From Polyrhizophydium stewartii (Eukaryota > Chytridiomycota > Chytridiomycetes > Rhizophydiales): a DNA stretch of 19,172 nucleotides. A model generated the notes under the pieces. That model saw only the letters and a list, made by a program, of their open reading frames with translations, made no database searches and was not told the origin of the DNA. The stretch lies in assembly GCA_027604665.1 (NCBI GenBank), contig JADGIZ010000217.1, positions 1-19,172 on the forward strand, written 5' to 3'. Positions 8,479 through 15,674 of the stretch are shown in pieces. The position numbers and the translations under genes were made by a program. Position 1 is the stretch's first letter. Every line of letters starts with the position of its first letter.

Positions 8479-11428
8479 TCATGCGTAGTGCTTGTTCTTG
8501 CCAACCAGCCCGCGGGCAGCTGGGATCGCTGCTGCGCCACCACCGGCACCATCAGCGCCGCCTGGGCCGCTTCCGCCGCCGCCGCCAGAGCCGCCGCCGG
8601 CACCAGACCCGCCAGATCCACCTCCGCCTCCGCTCGTGCCGACGCCCGCCGACTCTGCCCGGCCCCCACTTGCGCTGGCGGCTAGCAAGCTGCCTGTGCT
8701 GCCGCCAGGGCCCGCCGCGCCAGCCCCGCCTGCGCCAGCAGCTGCACCAGCGCCGCCCGAACCACCGCCACCGCTGCTACTGCCGCCGCCAGATGTACTC
8801 GATCCCTTCTTGCTCTTGCCCTGCGCGCCAGACTTGGACTTGGATCCCGATGCACCGCCCGAGCCGCCGCCTGCCGAGCGCTTGTTGTCGCGCTTCTTGA
8901 GGCCCGGGATGTCGTACGTCAGATAGATGTCGGGGAACGCGCACATGGGGTCCCAGACGGGTTCGTCGTGCGCGCCGTCCGCATCGACTTGGTCGCGGTG
9001 CAGCGCAGCGTGGCCTGCCTGCACCAGGCCGCTGACGAGACTGCGCTTGCCGCGGATGTTGTTGCCCGCGTGGGCAATGTGCGCGATGCGCCACTTTTCA
9101 GCGGCCTCGTCGTACTCTGCGCAGTCCTCGATGATGGTCTGCTCCTCCTGCGGCACGAACCCCGAGATCACGAGGTTCCACAGCTTGAGCTCGCGCGTTA
9201 GGTCGCGGATGGTCTCGAGCAGGTCCTCGCGCTCGCGCTGGTGCTCCTCCTGCACGTCCTTGAGCTCCGACTTTTGCTGCTGCACCATGCTCCACAGCTT
9301 CTTGAGCTTGCGCGTCTTTGCAGCCGCCTCCTCCTGCAGGTTCGAAAACTCCTCCTCGATCTGCAGGTTCGTCTCGTCGCGCTGCTCGAGCTCGCGCTGC
9401 ATCTCGCGCTCCATGCGCTCGCGGTCCTCGATCTCCTGTGCGCGCTTGGCGAGCATGATCTGCTGCTGCTCGTGCTGGTCGAGCAGGTTTACGCCGCCCA
9501 CGAGCAGCTTTTGCTCAAGCTGCGCGAGCTTGTTGGCGAGCTCGGCCCGCGCGGCCCGCTCCTTCTCGAGCTCCCCAAGCCGCGCCTCAGCCTCGGCCAA
9601 GAGGCGGTTACGCTCAGATTCCTCCATGTCCTTGGTCGCCAGGATCGCCTGCTTCTCCTTCTCGACTTGGTCTTGCATTGCTTGCAGTGCGGCCTCGGAT
9701 ACCGCGCCGGCGGGGGTGTTGCTTGCGCCGCCGCCGGCAGCCGATGCCTTGGCGCCGCTTTCTTTGGCAACCTTCTTTGGTTCCCGCGGCGGTTTGGGCT
9801 CCTTGGGCGGCTTGGGTTCCTTGGGTGGTTTGGGCTCCTTCGCCTTGGCTTTGGCCTTGGACGCCGATGCGGGCGGGGCCGGCGTGCTCGTGGGGGCGGC
9901 TGCTGCCGCGGTCGAGGCTGATGCACTTGGTGGTTGAGCGACCTGCGGTTTGGCGGAACCTGCTGGCTTGGTGGATGCATCTGGCTTTTTGGAAGCAGCA
10001 GATGCGCCGTCGGCGCCAGCCTCGGGGCCAGCCGACTGCACCGGTGCCTTACGTGCCGCTGACGGTGCCGCTGACGCCTGCTGCCTCTGGGTCTGATCGC
10101 CGGCCCCAGGCGCATCGTCGTCCTCGTCGGCGTCGACCTCGATCTCCTCCACCTCCTCAATCTCTTCGATTTCCTCGACCTCCTGGACAATCTCGCCAAC
10201 ATCGCCGCCCTCACTCTCGAGCATCTTCTTGAGCCGCTTGATCTCTTCCTGGAACTCGCGCAGCATCGCGTCCTTGGGATCCTCGTTGACCTTTGGCTTG
10301 TTCTTGATGTTCTTGGCGCGGTTGGCGTACCGCAGCGTGCTCAGCGTCTCATCGTAGTTGTAGCTTGCGGGGCTCATGGTCGCTACCATGAGCGTCTTTG
10401 CGTTGCCGCCGAGCGAGTCTTGCAGTAGCCGCGTAAGCTTCGAGTCGCGATATGGAATGTGCGAGCTCTTTCCGTCAACGAGCGCCGAGATGACGTTGCC
10501 GAGCGCCGAGAGCGACAGGTTGATCTTGGTTGCCTCTTTGAGACGGTCGCCCGTCGCGCCTGTCTTGGACTGGCGCTCTGAGCCGGCGAGGTCGACCAGA
10601 TGCAGCTTGCCCGCGCGCAGCCGCTCGCTGCCGTCGGCCGTCTTCTCCGATGCTTCGACTGTGATTGTGAAGATCGAGTGCGACCGGCTCGAGGTGGCGT
10701 TCATGTCCGTGTATCCGACCGAGCGGTTCTTGTTGCCCACGGACATGAGGCGGTCCATCTCCTCCACATCCTTGATCACAAACGTGCTGAGGTCCTTGAC
10801 GTAAACGCCCGTGTCGGGCCGCTCTTTGATGTCGAGCTTCTTGCCCTTGATGTTGAGCAGGTCACGGATCTCCTCGTTGTAGATCTCGAGGTAGGATGCA
10901 CGCACGAGAAACTGTGTCGTCGACCCGGCGTGTTTGATGTACGAGAAGATATGCTCGAACGCGTTTGGGATGATGCCGCGCAGCTCGGGCACGTCGCGGA
11001 TGCCTTCCATCGAGAACGTCTGTGTGCGGCAGACTGCGAGTCAGCCGGGCAGTCGACGCGAGCGCGCAGTGCAGCGAGCCTGGGTTGGCGCAAGCGAGCG
11101 GCGGCACCTTTCCCGTGCCTGTTTGGCCATACGCGAACACGGTGCCGTTGTATCCTTCCAGAACGCAGTCGACAATGTGTCGCGCCGTCTTGTTGTAGAC
11201 GTCCATCTGCGTCGACGTCACGTCAAAGACCGAGTCGAACGTGAAGAGCTTGGGCGGGTCTGCACCAGGCTCGCCGCGCTGCGCCTTGGGATCTATGATG
11301 GTCACGGACGCCGCGGCCTTGTCGATCTCGACAATGTTTGTGTGGCCTGCGGCCGACTCCTTCTCGCTGAACGGCCGGCATCGCAGGATGACCTTGATGG
11401 ATTCGCGCTCGGACTGGCGCGAGGGCAT
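8479..11428 (-). CDS. KIF3B: Kinesin-2 motor subunit, KIF3B type
   Basis: Exon 1 is 11428-11108 and exon 2 is 11019-8479; the stop is TGA at 8481-8479. The 953-residue product is a plus-end microtubule motor for intraflagellar transport. The 88-nt intron (11107-11020, GTGCCG ... CACAG, with CTGAC) splits the P-loop GQTGTGK|T exactly after Lys107. The motor domain spans about residues 10-345, with switch I NATSSRSH (214-221) and switch II DLAGSE (250-255). The neck KNKPKVNEDPKDAMLREFQ (346-364) is diagnostic of kinesin-2 and closer to KIF3B than KIF3A. An acidic block (about 386-409), an Ala/Pro/Lys-rich linker with EPKPPK repeats (about 410-548) and a coiled coil (about 549-720) containing KLLVGGVNLLDQ follow. 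A KIF3-type tail (about 720-815) leads to a Gly/Ser-rich end finishing ARGLVGKNKHYA, which resembles the vertebrate KIF3B end SRGLVPK. The ATG at 11428 gives a normal short lead-in before the first motor strand. Partners (a second kinesin-2 and KAP3) are not in the window. Confidence 0.93.
9787..9842 (-). repeat. 18-bp repeat encoding EPKPPK units in the kinesin linker
   Basis: Three copies of an 18-bp unit encode KEPKPP, KEPKPP and REPK-type hexapeptides (about residues 501-521). They sit between the acidic neck region and the coiled coil. The units differ at a few synonymous positions, so the expansion is not very recent. Confidence 0.8.
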
Positions 11429-11642
11429 GGGCGTGAGCGTGCTGGCGCGGGAGCGGCGTTCGGCGGTCGCAGGGCAGCGCCAAGGCCGACAGCCCACTCG
11501 GCGGCCAGCTGCGGCCGGCGACGCGGACGCGCACCATAATGCGGAAGTTGGGGAATGTCGTAATATATTGATTGACTGCCGCGGGCATGCCCGCACCTGC
11601 GCACGCTCCGGACCGGCGCCCGATCTCTGTGCGCCGGCGGCC

Positions 11643-12275
11643 TCACAGTTTGGTCCACGCCCATGACCACTTGGCCGCGTCGCCATCCTTGGCTCGCCCG
11701 CGCTCGAGCGAGGCCATGAAGCGGTCCAGGCGGATCCACCATCCCTGCCACTCCCAGTCCGGGAACATGGCCGCCTTGAGCGTGCCCAGAAACGGCCGGC
11801 CGATCAGATGCAGGTGCAGGTGCCCGACCGTCGTGAAGGGCGGGACGTGGAAGCCAAAGAGCTGGTCCGAGGCGGGGATGCCCTGCTCGGTCAGGAGCCG
11901 CTCGCCAATCGCACGCATGCGCTCGAGCATGGGGCCGTCCGACGGTGTGAGCTCCTTGACGTTGGCTGCCGCCGCGGAGCGGAGAGGCGGCCCGGCGACA
12001 TGCGTTGGTGGCAGCAAGGCAGGGGGGGGGGCAGGCAGGCGCTGGCATCAGCTTCGGCGGCGGGCGGAAGCGGCGATGCGGAGGCGGGGCGCCCCACCGG
12101 TGTGCCTGCGCGGGACGATGAGCAGGTGCGCCTTGGCCGAGGGGCGGATGTCGTGGAAGGCAACGAACTCGTCGTCCTGGTGGACGATGCGTGCGGCGGG
12201 GTCGCCGCCCGAGGCGATGCGGCAGAAGACACAGTTGCTGGCTTGCGCCGCCGCGGTGGCTTGCGAGTCGGTCAT
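11643..12275 (-). CDS. HINT3: HINT3-like HIT-family nucleotide hydrolase
   Basis: Exon 1 is 12275-12098 and exon 2 is 11965-11643; the stop is TGA at 11645-11643, giving 166 residues. The intron (12097-11966, 132 nt) has GTGGGG ... GGCAG, phase 1, and joins RRHT to ANVKEL. HIT enzymes hydrolyse nucleoside phosphoramidates such as AMP-lysine or adenylated intermediates. The HIT motif His-x-His-x-His is at 108-112 (GHLHLHLIG) and includes the catalytic His. N-terminal CVFCRI (15-20) supplies the zinc-site cysteines typical of HINT and aprataxin relatives. GFHVPPFTTVGHLHLHL matches the HINT3 pattern better than HINT1. The C-terminus with WWIRLDRFMASL corresponds to the HINT3 C-terminal helix. 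The start is the ATG at 12275, with A at -3 (AACATG). It lies 87 bp below the mannosyltransferase stop and 214 bp above the kinesin start, all on one strand. The subgroup name is less certain than the HIT fold. Confidence 0.87.
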
Positions 12276-12362
12276 GTTCTCGGGCAAGTGCGGCGCTGGA
12301 TCCGGCGCACGGTGCTCGACCGCGGGCGTTCATTGGGCGGCCACCGCAGCGCTTCCGCAGCA

Positions 12363-14199
12363 CTACCGCTGCGGCCGCGGCGACATGCTCGGCAGCGTCG
12401 ATGCCCACAGCCACTTCATCCACGTCGCCAGCGCCTTGTCGGCGGCGCGCAGCGGCCGGATCTCGCCCCAGTCGGCGGAGCGCGGCTTGAGGCACCACGG
12501 CTGCTCGTGATACCCAAAGACCCACGTGCCGAGCATCTCGCCGGGCGGCACGGCTCCCGGCGCATGCAAGCCAGGCCGTGTGGCATTGATCAGCAGTGGG
12601 CCGAGCGACGGCAGCTCCGCGGCCTCGCGGCCGAGTGTGCCGGCATCGGCGACACTCAGAGCTGGCGTGCCCGAGAGTGAGTCGGTCACGTAGTGCGTGA
12701 ACTCGAGCATCTGGCGCGAGCCCTCGTCCTCGCCCTTGTTGTGCTGCAGACCACCATTAAACCACAACGGGGTGCCATCCACGTCGACATGCAGCAGGCT
12801 GCCGCAGACACCGCGCTCCTTGTCCTCGTACCCAACTGCCGTGCCGGCGTGCGGAAACCATGTGTATGGCAGCGCGAGTGCCTCGTGGGCCAGCCAAAAC
12901 GTCTCTTTCTCGCCTGCGCAGTTACGTAACACCAACCCCGAATCAGCATGAGAGCAGATGTGCGCCAGCAAGTGCTGCAACAACGTATTCAACGCCAGGC
13001 GCACCGTGCATCTTGTCCCAAACATGCACACGATATGGCGCCGAGTTGAAGAGCGTTGCCAGCAGCATGGCGTGCATAGTTCGGCGCTTGTCCCACAGGA
13101 GAACGCCGGCTTCCTGCTCGTGCACCGAGATCTGGCGCGCGACGCGGCCGGCGGCAGCCTTTTTGGAGACGCCAGGCGGGGGCGAGAGGTCGACCAGCAT
13201 GGAGCGCATTCCCGGGCCAAGGTGGAAGAACTCGGGCAAGGTTCGGTCGAGGAAAAAGAGTGCGCCAGAGCCGGTGAAGAGCGGGCTCGCAAAGAGCGGG
13301 TCTGGGTTCTTGAAGAAGAACGCATCGGCATCAAGAAACATGACGTGCTCAAACGACGAGGCAGCAATCGCAAACAGCTTGATGGCGTAGCTATGCGCGC
13401 CGAGAGTATTGAGGTTGAACACATCTGCGAGATTGCGCACGCGCACGCCGGGAATGGCCGCAACCAGCTTTTGGTTGTGCTCCGATAGATCCTGGGTGCC
13501 GCAATAGAAGAGCTCCACGGGCGTCTTGCTGCCGAGGCGGCGGATGGTTTGCAGCGCAATTATGGCATATGCAGCGTCCTTGTTTCCGGCAGACATGACG
13601 ATGCCGCGGCCTGCGAGCATGTCGACAGCCGCCCACGACGGCTGCTGGGCAAATGGATACAGCTTCCGCTCGAATGCCGCCGATGCGTTCGCGAGCCTGT
13701 GCCACGGATCGATGTCTGCCGCAGAGTTGGGCTGCGACGCTAGGCCTTGGCGCACACGACTTGGCAGCCTGCGGATCAAGTCGTAAGCGTGCCTCGCAGC
13801 CCGAGCCCGCATGGCTACGCCGGCGTGGTCGCGCGACGCCGGCAATCCGCCGCTCAGCAGGCGTTCGATGTCCTTGGCTGCGTCGACAGCGTCATCAGCA
13901 CTTGGCATTTGCGCGCTCGGCGCGGCTTGCTCATTGGCCGGCGGTTGGATGGTGGAATCGACGCCAATGTCGCCCGGGACCGAGCCAGCGGGGTGCGCGG
14001 CGCTCGACCAGCCGACATTGCCTGCGACTGTTTGTGGGTCATCGCCACCAACAGCCATGTAGAGGGCAAGAACAACGAGCAGGGCGAGCGCCGAGGTTGC
14101 GACGAGAACTGAGCGGGCACGGCGCGAGGTCACGCATGCAGCAGCTGTGCGCAGCAAGCCCCGCTCGCTCTGCTGCTTCCCCGCTAGTGAGAGACGCAT
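12363..14199 (-). CDS. Alpha-mannosyltransferase, GT71 (Mnn1-like), Golgi type II membrane protein
   Basis: Exon 1 is 14199-13005 and exon 2 is 12913-12363 (stop TAG), giving 581 residues. The intron (13004-12914, 91 nt) has GTGCGC, GTAAC and CGCAG, phase 1; it joins DKMHG to EKETFW. Layout: a basic cytosolic tail (about 1-29, ending SRRAR), a membrane anchor (about 30-50), a stem rich in Ala/Pro/Ser (about 51-190), and a catalytic domain from about 198. Catalytic signatures are GIVMSAGNKDAAYAII, VELFYCGTQDLSEHN, a metal-binding DAD at 290-292 (FLDADAFFF) and KETFWLAHE, all typical of fungal GT71 enzymes. These add alpha-1,3 (or 1,2) mannose from GDP-mannose to cell-wall N- or O-glycans in the Golgi. 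An in-frame ATG at 14238 would add 13 residues; 14199 is preferred because it has G at -3 and gives a normal tail. The exact linkage made cannot be told from sequence. Confidence 0.88.
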
Positions 14200-14352
14200 G
14201 CCGCTGACGGGAGGTGCCGCCGGGAGGTGGCGTCGCATCTGGGCTCCATGGCAAAGACCCCGCGCGGAAAAGGTCCTCAGGAGGCCGGGCGAGCGACACC
14301 ACCCAGCGCCCGCCGCGATTCGCGTCTTGTCCACGCTTCTTTTTTCCGCGCA
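14200..14352. promoter_or_regulatory. Short divergent promoter between mannosyltransferase and RPL17
   Basis: Only 153 bp separate the chosen ATG of the mannosyltransferase (- strand) and that of RPL17 (+ strand), or 114 bp if the mannosyltransferase starts at 14238. Both 5' UTRs and core promoters must fit here. A pyrimidine run at 14336-14347, just before the RPL17 ATG, resembles the 5' terminal oligopyrimidine tract usual for ribosomal protein mRNAs. No TATA element is evident. Confidence 0.45.
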
Positions 14353-15469
14353 ATGAGCCGGTCAGTGCCGCCGCGACGCGCGACGACACCCCCCCCCGCG
14401 CGGCGACGCCAGGACACCCGCGCAGACACGCGCGCGCACGGACGCGGAGACCGGACGCCCGCACGACCATCCATCCGTCCAGCGCCCTCCGCATCCGTGG
14501 ATGCGCCCTCGCCCATGCCGGATGGATGGACGGATGGATGGAGCGGGTCGGGCGTGCGACAGCGACGCTCGTGCGACGTGCTCCGCGCCAGCGACGGCGG
14601 CGAGCCAGCAGCTCCCAGTGCACCCGGCCGCGTGCTGTACCAAGGCGCCCGACGATCTCTCGTCCGCCTCGCGGCAGCCGCCTGACATCCGGGGTCGCCG
14701 CGGGTCTGCTGCGGTGCTCGGAGACTGTCGGCGTCGTGCTGCCGCAGTAGCCGCCCGCGCGCCCGCCTGTCTTGGACGCACAAACGGCCCCGCTGCGGCA
14801 GCCGTGCATGCCCATGTCGCTGTCGCCACCCACTGCCGTGTTGGCGTCGTGCCGCGACGAGCGACGGCCTCGAAGCCGTCGATCTCCGCCTGCAGGAGCT
14901 GATGCTGACGTCTGCTCTGGCCGCCTCTGCCATCCAGGTACTCGACCCAGGAAACTTCGGCCAAGTCTGTCAAGGCTCGCGGCTCGTACCTGCGTGTTCA
15001 CTTCAAGAACACGCGTGAGGTTGCCGCCGCCATCAAGGGCTACAAGCTCAAGAAGGCCGTTGCCTACCTCAACGACGTGACGGAGCACAAGCAGGCCATT
15101 CCGTTCCGCCGCTACGCCGGCGGCATCGGCCGCACCGGCCAGGTCAAGGTCTTTGGCGTCCAGCGCGGTCGCTGGCCCGTCAAGAGCGTCGAGTTCATCC
15201 TCGGCCTGCTCAAGAACGCCGAGTCGAACGCCGAGGTCAAGGGCCTCGACATTGACAAGCTCGTTGTCCGCCACGTCCAGGTCAACCAGGCCCCCAAGCA
15301 GCGCAGGAGGACCTACCGCGCCCACGGCCGCATCAACCCGTACATGAGCAGCCCCTCGCACATTGAGCTCACCCTCGTCGAGGAGGAGAAGCAGGTCGAG
15401 AAGGCCGCCGCCGTCGAGGCCCCCAAGCTGTCCAAGAAGAGCCTGGTCCGCCTCAGGCCCAAGGCGTAA
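14353..15469 (+). CDS. RPL17: 60S ribosomal protein L17 (uL22)
   Basis: Exon 2 (14938-15469, stop TAA) encodes the uL22 fold, with landmarks [43 protein letters not shown] and [19 protein letters not shown]. uL22 lines the large-subunit exit tunnel. The acceptor (TCCAG, 14933-14937, with CTGAC about 15 nt upstream) leaves one base to complete a codon before Tyr-Ser. In this family the N-terminus is Met-Val-Arg-Tyr. The best start I found is ATGAGCCG|GTCAGT at 14353, which gives Met-Ser-Arg-Tyr-Ser, fits the phase, and lies directly after a pyrimidine tract. It makes an 8-nt coding exon (14353-14360) and a 577-nt intron. The total is 179 residues, close to the usual 184. No ATGGTNCG alternative is visible upstream. 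The main exon is certain; the micro-exon is inferred. Its 3' end faces CUL1 with 205 bp between stops. Confidence 0.9.
14361..14937 (+). other. Long first intron of RPL17 (577 nt) with inverted repeats
   Basis: This is the interval between the proposed GTCAGT donor and the TCCAG acceptor, at least four times longer than almost every other intron in the window. It contains a C9 run (14389-14397), a perfect 15-bp inverted repeat (14467-14481 with 14527-14541) and, inside its loop, a 7-bp hairpin (14490-14505). I saw no convincing C/D or H/ACA snoRNA boxes. If the micro-exon is wrong, this stretch is 5' flank instead. Confidence 0.55.
14467..14541. repeat. Nested inverted repeat (15-bp arms around a 7-bp hairpin)
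   Basis: The left arm is 14467-14481 (CCATCCATCCGTCCA) and the right arm 14527-14541 is its exact reverse complement. In the 45-nt loop, CGCATCC (14490-14496) pairs with GGATGCG (14499-14505) across two bases. The arms derive from CATC/GATG tetranucleotide repeats of opposite orientation. Confidence 0.85.
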
Positions 15470-15674
15470 ATGGCTGCGCTTGCGCCGTCGTCCAATGAAT
15501 GTGCCATGAGTTTCCAGCCGCCGCCCGACCACCGCTGCCCGCGGTCTGGCTCCGTTCCGACCCGACCAGGCAACCGAGCATCTGCATCAGAGCTGCGTTG
15601 TGGCACAGATTTGGTCCAGTTTCATTTGTTGGATTTGGGATTGGGGCGGCATCGCTCGGAAGCGGGCAGTGCGC

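Noticed and set aside
8927..9937. 336-codon plus-strand open frame opposite the kinesin coiled coil
   Set aside because: It is the Ser/Arg-rich reverse image of the coiled-coil codons, with no independent start context or domain.
11429..11686. N-terminal extension of the kinesin frame upstream of 11428
   Set aside because: The frame stays open, but the sequence is Arg/Ala-rich and unlike kinesin-2 N-termini, and it would overlap the end of the HINT3 gene. The ATG at 11428 gives the normal length.
14361..14937. snoRNA hosted in the RPL17 intron
   Set aside because: Ribosomal protein introns often host snoRNAs, but I could not find a paired C (RTGATGA) and D (CTGA) box with a terminal stem, nor H/ACA boxes at sensible spacing.
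14039..15532. 497-codon minus-strand frame across RPL17 and its intron
   Set aside because: It runs antisense over the certain RPL17 exon and into the mannosyltransferase. Similarity is to nothing I know, and the frame only reflects GC bias.
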